DNA from: Limnoperna fortunei
Taxonomy: Eukaryota; Mollusca; Bivalvia; Mytilida; Modiolidae
DNA: 64,000 nt
Assembly: GCA_944474755.1 (NCBI GenBank)
Contig: OX104123.1
Span: 64,659,898 to 64,723,897 of the forward strand
Reading direction: 5' to 3'
Each line of letters begins with the position of its first letter. Positions within the stretch are counted from its first letter, which is position 1. Under the pieces are notes generated by a model. It ran no database searches and was not told where the DNA came from. It was given only the letters and a program-made list of their open reading frames with translations. A program made the position numbers and the translations under genes. This document shows positions 22,855 through 33,480 of this stretch, piece after piece.

Positions 22855-24081
22855 ATGGCTTCAGAAATTCAAATAAAAAATGGTACAAAAAAAAGAAAAA
22901 ATGACTTTCCTCTTGAAGAATTGGTTGTTGAAGAAAATTGGCCTAAATTTATTGTTTTATCTAGCAAAGACCCAACTAAACCTTTGGCAAAAGTATCTCC
23001 TTTCATTATTGAAAAAGCTATTAAAGGGTGTGCAGGAGACGTTAAAAACGTCTAAACTCGAGTCAAGGGATTATTCGTTACCGAGGCGAAGATCTCTCGG
23101 AATTATCGGAAGATGAAATCTGTTCAGAACTAGAGCCTCAGGGTGTTACAAAAGTTAAAAGATTTATTGCTAACAGACAGGGTGTTCAGGTAAAACTGAA
23201 CACCTTTCTGTTAAATTTCAACACACCTACTGTCCCCGAATCCATCAAGATTGGTCTGTACAAAGCTAAAGTCAGCGCATACATCTCCAACCCTGTGCGC
23301 TGCTTTAAGTGTCAAAAGTTCGGCCACGGAAAAGGACAGTGCAGAGGTCACCAGATTTGTTTCAAGTGTGCAGAGGAAGGACATGAGGGCTTCACCTGCA
23401 CTAAAACTCCAAAGTGTGCTAATTGTGGTGAAGCCCACATGTCCTCATCTAAGGACTGTCAGCATTTTAAAAAGGAAAAAGAAATTCAAAAAATTAAAAC
23501 TGAAAAAAACATCTCTTACCCTGAGGCTCGTCGTCTGTATAATACAACGAATAATCCCTCGTCTCCTGCATCAACGTCATACGCCAGTGTTGCCAAACGC
23601 GTTCTCACTTCAGTTGAAACGCAGACAATCATCACCTGGCCTATTGACAAACAGGAACCTTCAAAATTAGCAGTTACAACAACAGACAAAATAATTACAT
23701 CTTCACGAAAATCTTCATCTTCACAAACTCCTGCGTCTTCAGCACCCTCTCAAACTGCTACGTCTTCAGTACCCTCTCAATCCTCAACCAATTCTTCAAG
23801 TAGCCAAAAAAAAAAATTCAAAAAATGTCAACTCCAATTTAAATTCTTCTAACTCTAATAAAAACTCAAATCAGAAAGGAGATCGTACTCCAAAACTGCT
23901 GAGGGATCCGATAAAGGTCCACAACAGGTTTGGAAGTCTAGATCATCTAGACACTTCTATCTGGGGCGATCCCATGGATACACTACCCCCAGATACTGGA
24001 TCTAAAAGTAGATCCCCCAGCAGAAACCGGCGGAATAGCCCCAAAAAAACTGTCAACTATTCCCCTATTCGCAGACCATAA
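22855..24081 (+). pseudogene. LINE-F ORF1, broken by deletion and frameshift
   Basis: ATG 22855 opens MASEIQIKNG. Relative to LINE-E, about 118 bp are missing after 23054, with AACGT at both ends of the lost piece. This shifts the frame into a stop at once. The knuckle region (CFKCQKFGHGKGQC, CFKCAEEGHEGFTC, CANCGEAHMSSSKDC) is readable from about 23160. A second shift lies in the A run near 23808. The ancestral stop TAA (24079-24081) shares its last A with the ORF2 ATG. An Arg/Ser-rich C-terminus with SKSRSPSR is still visible near 24010. Confidence 0.85.
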
Positions 24082-27000
24082 TGGGTACAATAATACAATG
24101 GAATTGTCGAGGTCTTAAGATTAATTTTCTTGAAATTACTTTATTAGTTCAAGCCTTTCTTCCTGTTGCATTTTGCCTTCAAGAATCCCACCTAAAACGA
24201 AGTGATAACATATCCTTAAAAAACTACTCTATATACAGCACATATGTAGACGAGAACGATAGAGCTGCTGGTGGCTCTACCATTCTTGTAAAAGACCAAG
24301 TTCTACATAGCCCTGTAGATCTCAACACTGATCTTCAGGCGGTTGCTGTTAGAATTTCTTTAGACAAAACAATTACTTTATGCTCTGTGTATATCCCTCC
24401 AAATTCTTCATTAAATTTAAATCAGTTGAAACATCTTACTGATCAGCTTCCAGCCCCTTACATATTACTTGGGGACTTCAACGGACATAACCCTTTATGG
24501 GGCAGTAACACAATAAGCGATAAAGGTAAAATTATTGAAAGCTTAATGAATCAGGAAGATCTGTGCATTTTTAATGATGGAACTAATACATATTTACATC
24601 CTGGGAATGGATCATACTCGGCTATTGATCTAACAATAGCAGATCCGTCTTTGTTGCCCGATTTCTCATGGAAAGTCCATGACGATCTCTGTGGCAGTGA
24701 TCACTTTCCCATTATCTTGCAATCTTTACACTCGTCAAACACAGAACGAGTCGCTAGGTATAAATTTGGCAAGGCCAATTGGCCTCTATTCGAACAACTC
24801 TGTATAGAGCGACTTAACTCGGATGCTTTTGAAGCTATTTCTGATCCAATTTTAAAATTCAATGAAACACTTATTTCAATTGCTGATGAAACAATTCCTA
24901 AGACCTCGACAAATCCAAAACATCCTAGTAAACCATGGTTCGATGACAGCTGTGAGGAAGCTATTAAAGACCGGAAAAAAGCCGAACGACGCTTTAATAA
25001 ACACCGAACTCAAAATAATCTTAACCATTTCCGAATTTTTCGAGCGAAAGCTCGCAGGGTAACGAAACAAAGACGACGCACTTCTTGGCGTAACTTTGTT
25101 TCTAAACTGAATAACCATACCCACATGAATAAAATTTGGAATATGATTCGTAAAATTAAAGGTAAAAACAGTAAAGCAAATGTCCATCATTTAAAGGATG
25201 GACAAGACTTGTTAACATCAGAGTCGGAAATATCTAACAAATTGGCCGAAACATTTGCAAAACACTCGTCCGCTGAAAATTATCATCCCGATTTACAGCA
25301 TATCAAAACTCAAAAAGAAAAATCAAAACTTAATTTCCAGTCAAAAAATCTAGAAGATTACAATACACCGTTTTCTTTGGAAGAGCTAAAAACCTCTTTG
25401 AGCAAATCTCACGATACAGCATGTGGCCCAGATGACATCCATTATCAACTTCTCAAACATCTACCACAGCCTTCTCTCCAATGCCTTTTGAATCTTCTTA
25501 ACACCATTTGGGAAACTGGTGACTTACCATCTATTTGGAAAATGGCCACTGTTGTGCCTGTTCCAAAACCAGGAAAAGATCACTCGGAAGCGTCAAACTA
25601 TCGGCCTATAGCCCTCACAAGCTGTCTTTGTAAAACCATGGAAAGGATGATCAACGATCGCCTTGTCTGGTTTTTAGAAGCCAACAATCTACTTTCTCAT
25701 ATTCAATGTGGTTTCAGACAAGGGCGAAGTACCCTAGATCATCTTGTACGTTTCGAAACGTATATTCGAAACGCCTTTGCAAAAAATGAGCATGTTGTGT
25801 CTATCTTTTTCGATTTAGAAAAAGCGTATGACACAACATGGAAATATGGTATTTTAAAAGATCTTTTTGATATGGGGTTGAAAGGTAGACTTCCTACCTT
25901 TATTGCAAACTTTTTATCTGACAGAGAATTTAAAGTTAGGGTCAATTCTACGTTATCTGACCCTTTTCAACAGGAAATGGGTGTTCCTCAGGGAAGCATC
26001 CTTTCTGTCACTTTATTTAGTATCAAAATTAATAGCCTTGCTCAAGTTTTAAAAGATAATATTGATGGTTCTCTATATGTTGACGACTTCCTCATATGTT
26101 ACCGAGGAAAACACATGAATAATATTGAACGTCAACTGCAGTTATGTTTAAATAGAATAGAGAAATGGGCAATGGAGAATGGTTTTAAATTCTCTACAGC
26201 AAAAACCGTCGGGATGCATTTTTGTAATAAGAGAAAGATGCATCCTGATCCCGAATTAAAATTACATAATAATCCTATAAAAATTGTAAAGGAAACTACT
26301 TTTCTCGGCCTCATATTTGATTCAAGGCTAACCTTTCTACCCCATATCAAAATGTTAAAAAATAAATGCATTAAAGCATTAGATATTTTAAAAGTCGTAT
26401 CCAGTACCGACTGGGGTGCTGAGTGCGATGTTTTACTTAATCTATATAGATCGCTGGTTCGATCTAAATTGGATTACGGTTGCTTTATTTATGGTTCTGC
26501 TCGCAAGTCATATGTCAAAATCCTTGATACTATACACCATCAAGGATTGCGACTATGCCTTGGAGCCTTTCGAACCGCACCTATAGACAGTTTATATGTA
26601 GAAGCAGGCGAGCCTTCTTTGTATCAAAGAAGAATAAAGCTCGCTTTGCAATATGCAACCAAACTAAAGGCATATCCTGGCAACCCCGCCCACGACTGTG
26701 TTTTCAAACCTCTTTACGAAAATATTTTTGAAAAACATTCAAATAAAATTCAACCATTTGGTATCAGAATAAAACCTCGTTTGAACAACTCTGGCATAAA
26801 TTTAGATGAAATTGCTGCTAGTGAAATTCCACATAACCCGCCATGGTTAACTCCAAAACCGGTCTTTATTTTTGATCTTAGAAACCATAAAAAGTCAGAC
26901 ACAAATCCTTTAATTATTCAACAACACTTTGCAGAAATAAAATCTCGCTATCCTGACCATTCTGCAATTTATACAGATGGATCGAAGGACGGCGATAAGG

Positions 27001-27761
27001 TTGCATCGGCCGCTGTCTTTGGAGAGCGTGTTGAAACTCGCCGTCTTCCTTCCGTTTCTTCTGTATTTAGTGCAGAAGCGCAAGCTATCCTTCTTGCACT
27101 AAAAATTATTGCTTCGTCAGATGAGAGTAAATTTGTTATCTGCTCCGATTCTTTGTCATGTCTTCAGGCAATTGAAAATTCTAAAATTAAAAATCCATTT
27201 ATTTTAAAAATAATTCAAATTTATAAATCGCTGACAACTTTGGGTAAAGAGGTTGTGTTTTTCTGGATTCCAAGTCATGTTGGAATCTATGGAAACACAG
27301 TCGTTGACAGGGAAGCTAAGAATGCTTTAAATAATGATATCATTAATTGTAAAATGCCTTTTACTGATTTTAAATCCTTTATTTTAAAATATATTTTTAG
27401 TACATGGCAAAGTGGTTGGGATCTAGAAGTGCATAATAAACTTCATGAGATCCAACCACTTCTGCATGCAAATAATTTTAAATCATATGGAAGTCGTCGA
27501 GACCAAGTAGTTTTAACTAGGTGTCGTCTTGGTCATACCAGGACGACACACACTTATATTTTAAATGGTGAACCACGACCCGAGTGTGCGCCATGCGACA
27601 GTCCGTATACAATCAAGCATGTCTTGATGGACTGTGTTGACGTGGCCCACATTCGGGAACGTTTTTATTCTGTGAATTCTTACTTTAATTTGTTTACAAA
27701 TGTCGCTGGCGACAAGATTCTACAGTTCTTAAAGGAAATTAATTTGTATAATAAAATATAA
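24081..27761 (+). CDS. LINE-F ORF2: endonuclease-reverse transcriptase-RNase H, intact
   Basis: This polyprotein nicks target DNA and reverse transcribes the element RNA at the nick. It has 1,226 residues. Residues 1-230 are an apurinic-type endonuclease (QWNCRG near 6, QESHLK near 35, LGDFNGHNPLW near 130, SDHFPI near 204). RT lies at about 470-760: NYRPIAL, CGFRQGRST, IFFDLEKAYDTTW with the motif A Asp, GVPQGS, and YVDDF near 666. RNase H lies at about 960-1080: IYTDGSKDGD near 963, an EAQAILLAL helix, CSDSLSC near 1020, WIPSHVGIYGN near 1061, VVDREAK. The C-terminus (1147-1195) has CRLGHTRTTH and CAPCDSPYTIKHVLMDC, a Cys/His motif seen in many such LINEs. It starts at the ATG overlapping the ORF1 stop. 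Catalytic motifs look complete. Confidence 0.96.
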   Translation: MGTIIQWNCRGLKINFLEITLLVQAFLPVAFCLQESHLKRSDNISLKNYSIYSTYVDENDRAAGGSTILVKDQVLHSPVDLNTDLQAVAVRISLDKTITLCSVYIPPNSSLNLNQLKHLTDQLPAPYILLGDFNGHNPLWGSNTISDKGKIIESLMNQEDLCIFNDGTNTYLHPGNGSYSAIDLTIADPSLLPDFSWKVHDDLCGSDHFPIILQSLHSSNTERVARYKFGKANWPLFEQLCIERLNSDAFEAISDPILKFNETLISIADETIPKTSTNPKHPSKPWFDDSCEEAIKDRKKAERRFNKHRTQNNLNHFRIFRAKARRVTKQRRRTSWRNFVSKLNNHTHMNKIWNMIRKIKGKNSKANVHHLKDGQDLLTSESEISNKLAETFAKHSSAENYHPDLQHIKTQKEKSKLNFQSKNLEDYNTPFSLEELKTSLSKSHDTACGPDDIHYQLLKHLPQPSLQCLLNLLNTIWETGDLPSIWKMATVVPVPKPGKDHSEASNYRPIALTSCLCKTMERMINDRLVWFLEANNLLSHIQCGFRQGRSTLDHLVRFETYIRNAFAKNEHVVSIFFDLEKAYDTTWKYGILKDLFDMGLKGRLPTFIANFLSDREFKVRVNSTLSDPFQQEMGVPQGSILSVTLFSIKINSLAQVLKDNIDGSLYVDDFLICYRGKHMNNIERQLQLCLNRIEKWAMENGFKFSTAKTVGMHFCNKRKMHPDPELKLHNNPIKIVKETTFLGLIFDSRLTFLPHIKMLKNKCIKALDILKVVSSTDWGAECDVLLNLYRSLVRSKLDYGCFIYGSARKSYVKILDTIHHQGLRLCLGAFRTAPIDSLYVEAGEPSLYQRRIKLALQYATKLKAYPGNPAHDCVFKPLYENIFEKHSNKIQPFGIRIKPRLNNSGINLDEIAASEIPHNPPWLTPKPVFIFDLRNHKKSDTNPLIIQQHFAEIKSRYPDHSAIYTDGSKDGDKVASAAVFGERVETRRLPSVSSVFSAEAQAILLALKIIASSDESKFVICSDSLSCLQAIENSKIKNPFILKIIQIYKSLTTLGKEVVFFWIPSHVGIYGNTVVDREAKNALNNDIINCKMPFTDFKSFILKYIFSTWQSGWDLEVHNKLHEIQPLLHANNFKSYGSRRDQVVLTRCRLGHTRTTHTYILNGEPRPECAPCDSPYTIKHVLMDCVDVAHIRERFYSVNSYFNLFTNVAGDKILQFLKEINLYNKI

Positions 27762-28000
27762 TCTCATATCATAACTATGCTGTTATTTAATATTTTATTA
27801 TTTTAATCACGTGATTTTATGTGTATATACCCTCATACTATTGTGTGAGATTACATTTTTACTATATTTCGACAGGGTTGTTTCTATGCCAACTTTCTAA
27901 TTATTAAACATCATCAATTTATAAAATTGCTCACGTCCTGAATATAGCTGAAATATTGCTTGCTGGACGTTAAACATCAATCAATCAATCAATCAATCAA
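27762..28000 (+). other. LINE-F 3' UTR and tandem tail
   Basis: About 240 bp end in TCACGTCCTGAATATAGC, TGAAATATTGCTTGCTGGACG, TTAAACATCAATCAATCAAT and further CAAT units. In this family the last 60 bp are nearly constant across all copies. They are probably the region the reverse transcriptase recognises; that role is an inference from known LINE biology. Confidence 0.75.
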
Positions 28001-28630
28001 TCAACCAAATCTTCAAGCAGCCCCCAAAAAAATTCAAAAAATACCAACTCCAATTTAAATTCTTCTAACTCAAATAAAAAATCAATCAAAAAGGAGATCG
28101 AACTCCAAAACTGCTGCGGGATCCCATCAAGGTCCACAACAGGTTTGGAAGTCTAGATAATCTAGACACTACTATCTGGGGCGATCCCATGGATACATTA
28201 CCCCCAGAAACTGGATCTAAAAGTAGATCCCCCAGCAGAAACCGGCGGAATAGCCCCAAAAAAACTGTCAACTATTCCCCTATTCGCAGACCATAATGGG
28301 TACAATAATACAATGGAATTGTCGAGGTCTTAAGATTAATTTTCTTGAGATTACATTATTAGTTCAAGCCTTTCTTTCTGTTGCATTTTGCCTCCAAGAA
28401 TCCCACCTAAAACGAAGTGATAACATATCTTTAAAAAATTACTCTATATACAGCACATATGTGGATGAGAATGATAGAGCTGCTGGCGGCTCTACCATTC
28501 TTGTAAAAGATCAAGTTCTACATAGCCCTGTAGACCTCAACACTGATCTTCAGGCGATTGCTGTTAGAATATCTTTAGACAAAACAATTACTTTATGCTC
28601 TCTGTATATCCCTCCGAATTCTTCATTAAA
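28001..28630 (+). mobile_element. LINE-E, part 2: end of ORF1 and start of ORF2
   Basis: It resumes with TCAACCAAATCTTCAAGCAG exactly where part 1 stopped. The ORF1 stop TAA is 28294-28296 and the ORF2 ATG is 28296-28298. ORF2 reads through the start of the endonuclease (QWNCRG, QESHLK) to PPNSSL, and is then cut at 28630 by the DNA transposon. It continues at 35024. Confidence 0.9.
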
Positions 28631-28664
28631 GGACAAGGTAGGATAAGGGTCATTTTTGGCCCCC

Positions 28665-30548
28665 TCTTAGAATTAATCCATTTTTGGAGTAACTTGAGCC
28701 TTGAGATAGGGCATTAAAAATACGGTCTTATATCGCTGATATTATGCGCATGCGCAGTGCACTGAGGGCACTTACGTGCACTGTTTTATGTCAATTTAGT
28801 ACTGTTTTCTGACGGAGACTTCTGTTCTACTCATACGATATTCACCAAATTGTAACACAATGTGTCCTTATAGGAGTTTCAGACACCTTTGGGGTTTGGT
28901 AAAATACAGAAAAGTGTTTTTGGTTAAAAAAAAATTATTTGAAAAAATATCAGCAATTTTGAGAATTGCAAGGTTTCATTACCATTTCTTCTATCAGTCC
29001 GCATGTTACTCTTCACCAAAGTTTATTACAGCGTTTCTACAGACATATATTGATTGTTTTAAATAAAAGACAATTATTTTGCAGGAAAATAATATTTTTT
29101 TATTAACTGCATAATTCATAGCAATATACTAGTTCAACAAAATAACACATTTTCGTTCAACCATATTGATTAGAATTGACTGTTTGTGTAACAATAACAA
29201 TAAAAATATAAATTATTACATGAATGGAATTTTGCGTGTTTTTGATTGGTCTAAAACAACTTTCGGGTCACGATAAATCGCAACAGTTCTAAAATTACAT
29301 AAAATGTGTGTACGCTTCACGATTCCGCTGCATAGTAGTCAAGCGGAATCCGATATCGACCTGGTTTTTATGTTTTAGCCAATCAGAATAGCCGTCTTAA
29401 TAAATTAATTCGTCCAATCAAATCGATCGTATTAATTGTATTGTTCACAATTCATTGACGTCTGATACCCATATATCGTGCGTGTCAACAACAAATGGGA
29501 GAAACGTCGGCTCTGCGATATATTGATTCATTTATACTCTTCTCGATATTTGAAACTAGAATTTCAGGATAATCAGCAAATTGATATCAAAATGCAGTAT
29601 TAAATAAAAAATATTATGGGTTACTAGCATTACAACAATTACAAAATGTAAGCAGGTGTTACTGTAGAAAAGGCATCGTCTGTTTTCTGATCAAGGGAGA
29701 TGGTTGTTTTATTCATGTAATAAAACAATTAATTCCTTTGATATAAGGTCGCCATCAGGATTTATCAGCCCTCAAAAATATATATTGCATTTTCTCTGGC
29801 TGATAAATACTGATAGCCACCTATATCAAAGTCATTAATTGTATATTATTGTATTCATGCAAAAAGAGTAACATAAATAGCATCTTGTTGGAAAAAAGAA
29901 CATCAGTTCCAAATACAAGTGATTCCAGCTTTCCTCTTTAAATGATAAAAATACTGCTGTAAGATTAGCATGAATATTAAGGCATTACATTTATAATAAT
30001 GTTTATTTTAATCAAATAATTTAAAAAAAAATAATATAAAACAAAACTTTGGTGTACACAAAATATAAAATATTCGGTCATAAAACCTATTTATATATAT
30101 TATGAACATTTTTATAGTCTTTTTATTCAGCACAGAATACACGAAAAATTAATTAACTTTTTGCTAATGATGTTTCAATGTTTAGGGTTTTAAGATTTAA
30201 AATTTAACTAATTGCCATTTAAAACCATAGAAGAGGTACACAATGAGCAGCAAAAATGTTTACATTTAGCTTGACATTCCGGTAAATAGAAACGTTACAT
30301 TTCATTAAAAACACAAAATAATTAAAAAGCTATCGCAGCTTCAAAACTACTTATTATACAGCAAATTGAGAATTTTCTTGTTTAGACTTTTATCCAGTCA
30401 AAATTCAAATAAGTTGTCCAAAGTTAACAGACATTCTATGATAAAGCTGAAAATATTACAAACGAGAACATAACGTATAATATTAGTGTTGATACAGCAA
30501 ATGCGGTTTCAGAGATACACACAATGTTTAATACTGTTGTCAACATAA
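28665..30548. other. Non-coding left part of the DNA transposon
   Basis: AT-rich, without a convincing second gene. It holds the foldback element at 29706-29864 and a small perfect palindrome GATTCCGCT/AGCGGAATC near 29322-29352. A 68-codon plus-strand frame at 28860-29066 has no recognisable motif. Confidence 0.5.
29706..29864. repeat. Foldback (MITE-like) inverted repeat
   Basis: Two arms of about 65 bp (29706-29770 and 29798-29864) are imperfect inverted repeats around a 27-bp spacer. The innermost match TTTATCAGCC/GGCTGATAAA is exact, as is CTTTGATATA/TATATCAAAG further out. No clear target duplication was found. It could be a small non-autonomous DNA element or an internal structure of the host transposon. 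Confidence 0.6.
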
Positions 30549-32639
30549 CTATTCCTCCTCATTAATCACAGAAGAAGCATCACTTTCTGCGTCCGTGTCC
30601 GTGTCCGGAGCGTCTCGTGAGTCTACTAGAGACGACATCATTTTACATTTGTACGATTTGTCAGTGTGTTCATTCCACCTACTATACGATAAATACCAAA
30701 TCACACTTGCCACATGAGCACAACAACCAACTATTCTAGTGCCCAGTTTACAAGTACAGTACCAGCCTGTTACGTTGTCATCTGTATATTCGACCCAAAC
30801 GTTATAGGTTTTGGATGATGAATGACGTGACGATAGTTTGACGCGTAACAAATCTAACCTGTCTTTGCAAACAAACAAAGCATACTCGCCCTCTGTGGAC
30901 AAGTGTTCTTCGGTGTACATCGATGCCTGTTTTAATTGATAAACACCTAATGTTAAATCTCTTAGTGACTGCAAGGTCATTCTTGGAAAATCGTCTACTG
31001 AATTTGAACCGTTTACCTCCTTATATATCACCTTCCGTTTTATCAGGTTATTTTCATCCACATACTGTTGGACATGATTCTTCTCCTTGCTTTTCTCTAG
31101 CATTACAAGTCCCAGTTCATCATATGCAAAATCACTTATAAGTGGAACTCTAAAACAGTTAATAAGAGAGCATACAATGCGAACAAAGTCACCAATGTAG
31201 GGCACATAATGATTAGAAACTACTCTGTCAAGAAATTTCCATTGTTTTAAACGTCCATTTGCACTTTCAACAACCCAGCGTACCTTGGTTACTAACCGTG
31301 ACGAGTTAGCCTCCTCTGTACTGTGTTGTTTCTGACCTTTTTCTAAAAAGCATGGCATTTCACACTGAAATCCAAGATTCCGTAAAAATTCCAAAACGTC
31401 CCGAAAACCCCTGTCCACAATCAATACATCTTTTGTTTGCAACCAGTCTTTAATTTCATCAGCGTTTGTTTTAATTGCATGCTTGGTAATAGAAGCATCG
31501 TTATTTGCACTGTCCGAATAATAAGGTCCTAGAACACTTAAAATATAGCCATCTGATCCTACCACCATCATTGGTTTTACGAGGCATCTTGATTTATGCA
31601 TGTTGTAAGTCATCTTTTGGAACCTATGATGGGAACTTTTTTGTATGTAAACGTAAGTGCCATCTAAGACAAGGACAGCAACATTTTCCTCATTGCCACC
31701 AAATAATTGCTTTGCGATTGGTGTAGTATGATTGGCCACAAACGCAGCATGACTAATGTGCCGGAACCCAAGATATGAAGAAACAAACTGGTCCATCATG
31801 GCAATCCTTGCAGTATGTATCGATCTCTGTATTTGGTGTTTTGTTAGAGAAAACAATGTTCCTAATATACTGTTAGAAAGCCCTGTTCTTAATTTTACCA
31901 ATAGGATAGCCAAACATGTTCTCGGTGATCTTACTTCAGATGCCCTGATTTTCGTAATTACTGAACAAACTGAATCAAACTGTTCCATAGTTAAACCTGT
32001 CAAGTTGACATAATCGTCATCGGAAAGAGAAATATGTGTATCGAAATTAAGTTTTCCTGCAGATTTAATCATGTTGCGCGTGCGCTCTAAGAGGTCGGTC
32101 AAGTCTTTTCTGTTAAACTGAGTTGTAGATGAAATTGCTTTAAGTTCGTTTAATGCATGCTGCTTGAAGTATTTGCCAATTAAATGATCTTTGCAACTTC
32201 GACTATTTGATGCTATCAGAACATTTTGATCAATGAATGCTTGAGTTTTTGCTTCTTCCGGGATGACGATTAAACGAGTGCGCTTTGTGTTTTCCTTTTT
32301 GCATACGATGCATCTTCGATGAGATTTTGCTGCGGAAGAAATCGGTAACTCTATTGATTTCGGGCTCTTCATAAATGAGTCATTTTGACCAACAGTTACC
32401 TCTATGTCAGCCTCATCATCTGTCGCATTATCAATTCTTACTGTTGGGGATCTAGCGTTATCTTTTTTTTCTTTGTGGAACTGTAGTGCACATTTGGTAC
32501 AAATGGTTTCTTGTTTATCTACATTCCTTTTTATGATACTCGAAACGTAAGACCTCAATTCTTGGTTTGTTAGTTTCCTCCTCCTGGCCAAATTAAGGTG
32601 GGTTTTCTGACATAAAATACAGCTGTATGACCGCGGCAT
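30549..32639 (-). CDS. DDE transposase with SWIM zinc finger (Spy/ISL2EU/Harbinger-like)
   Basis: This is the enzyme expected to cut and insert the surrounding transposon. It has 696 residues from ATG 32639 (MPRSYSCILC). N-terminal Cys pairs (CILC, CTKC) and a second pair (CIVC) suggest zinc binding. A helix-turn-helix-like segment covers about 245-300. The DDE catalytic residues fit a DDE_Tnp_4-type fold: Asp in LDGTY near 325, Asp in VDRGF near 409, Glu in VVESANGRLKQW near 458. A SWIM-type Cys/His motif (WYCTCKLGT...GCCAHVASV) lies near 628, followed by an acidic tail. The frame extends 32 codons upstream, but TTTTACTTTCAG at 32653 looks like a splice acceptor, so I chose MPRSYS. The frame is uninterrupted. 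Confidence 0.88.
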   Translation of the reverse strand: MPRSYSCILCQKTHLNLARRRKLTNQELRSYVSSIIKRNVDKQETICTKCALQFHKEKKDNARSPTVRIDNATDDEADIEVTVGQNDSFMKSPKSIELPISSAAKSHRRCIVCKKENTKRTRLIVIPEEAKTQAFIDQNVLIASNSRSCKDHLIGKYFKQHALNELKAISSTTQFNRKDLTDLLERTRNMIKSAGKLNFDTHISLSDDDYVNLTGLTMEQFDSVCSVITKIRASEVRSPRTCLAILLVKLRTGLSNSILGTLFSLTKHQIQRSIHTARIAMMDQFVSSYLGFRHISHAAFVANHTTPIAKQLFGGNEENVAVLVLDGTYVYIQKSSHHRFQKMTYNMHKSRCLVKPMMVVGSDGYILSVLGPYYSDSANNDASITKHAIKTNADEIKDWLQTKDVLIVDRGFRDVLEFLRNLGFQCEMPCFLEKGQKQHSTEEANSSRLVTKVRWVVESANGRLKQWKFLDRVVSNHYVPYIGDFVRIVCSLINCFRVPLISDFAYDELGLVMLEKSKEKNHVQQYVDENNLIKRKVIYKEVNGSNSVDDFPRMTLQSLRDLTLGVYQLKQASMYTEEHLSTEGEYALFVCKDRLDLLRVKLSSRHSSSKTYNVWVEYTDDNVTGWYCTCKLGTRIVGCCAHVASVIWYLSYSRWNEHTDKSYKCKMMSSLVDSRDAPDTDTDAESDASSVINEEE

Positions 32640-33024
32640 GGTTTCATTTAACCTGAAAGTAAAAATCATTTTGTTTTTAAGAAATAAAGCCAGAAAAGAA
32701 GAAAATGCATTTTGTAAAAATACTGATATATACAAATATCGATTTGATGTAGTTTTGTGTGTTTGTGTAGTCGTGTGTTTTTAGTAATTCGATTAATCAA
32801 CTTAGCATTCAAATGTACAATATGCAGGTTTATGCGTATGTACATTAAAAATGTATACTTTTTGTTTAATAATTTAAATTCTGTGTCAAACGAAAAATAA
32901 AAAGCGTGGTCGAGGTATCTAACCCCCATTATCACTTTTATTCCATCGCTTCATCTTAACACGCGGCATGCATGGGTAATTCATTAGCGACTCATTTTTT
33001 TCGTCAATAAAAGATGAAGGTGGG

Positions 33025-33158
33025 TTGCCTAAAATTCAGTCTAATTAAAATTAAATATTTCACTTGCTCCTCCCTTTTTGATATGGTCGCTGCGTTACAT
33101 AACAAAAAGGGGGCCGCAAGTGAAAGATTTAATTTTTAATTTGATTGCCTATAATTCA
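33025..33158. mobile_element. Small inverted-repeat element with direct-repeat flanks
   Basis: Arms of about 39 bp at 33042-33080 and 33104-33142 share TTTCACTTGC and CCCTTTTTG in inverted orientation. They are flanked by the near-identical direct repeats TTGCCTAAAATTCA (33025-33038) and TTGCCTATAATTCA (33145-33158), which may be a target duplication. A length near 105 bp without coding sequence suggests a MITE inserted in the DNA transposon. Confidence 0.6.
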
Positions 33159-33411
33159 ACAATATACTTCGATTTGTGAAAACTTTGAACACGTCGATTT
33201 ATTAATGTGCCATATGCATGTATTTAAAATGATTCAGCATTTTAAAATGATTCAGCATATGAATAAGTGTTTCCCAATAAACTTTTAAATTATTTCACAA
33301 TAAATAGGGTAGTAGATGGAACATATCGGGTGAGTTATGTTTAATAGTTATATTTTCTTTTATTTATAAAATACAAAACAAAAACAATTAACAGAATTTA
33401 TATTGTTTTTG

Positions 33412-33480
33412 TAGATTCGAACCGTTGTAAATGTCTTCAGATGCCCTGTATCATACCACGCGGCTACATTACGGTTTTAA
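33412..33480 (-). repeat. tRNA-like segment (SINE head or tRNA pseudogene)
   Basis: Read on the minus strand it has TAGCCGCGTGGTATGA at an A-box position and GGTTCGAATCT at a B-box position, about 40 bp apart. Stem pairing is poor, so it is not a functional tRNA. It resembles the segment at 33762-33835. Confidence 0.4.

Larger units (their letters stand above)
21964..28000 (+). mobile_element. LINE-F: full-length LINE inserted in LINE-E
   Basis: A complete 6,037-bp copy from ACCCCGTGTGGGACC to the (TCAA)n tail. The 13-bp target duplication TCAACCAAATCTT is at 21951-21963 and 28001-28013. Part of the duplication could be read as tail sequence. 5' UTR 21964-22854, ORF1 22855-24081, ORF2 24081-27761, 3' UTR 27762-28000. 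It is inserted in ORF1 of LINE-E, so it is the younger element. ORF2 is uninterrupted, but ORF1 is broken. Confidence 0.93.

Noticed and set aside
27970..28003. (TCAA)n runs as a CRISPR-like array or independent satellite
   Set aside because: They are the tandem 3' tails of LINE and F1 copies, without spacers.
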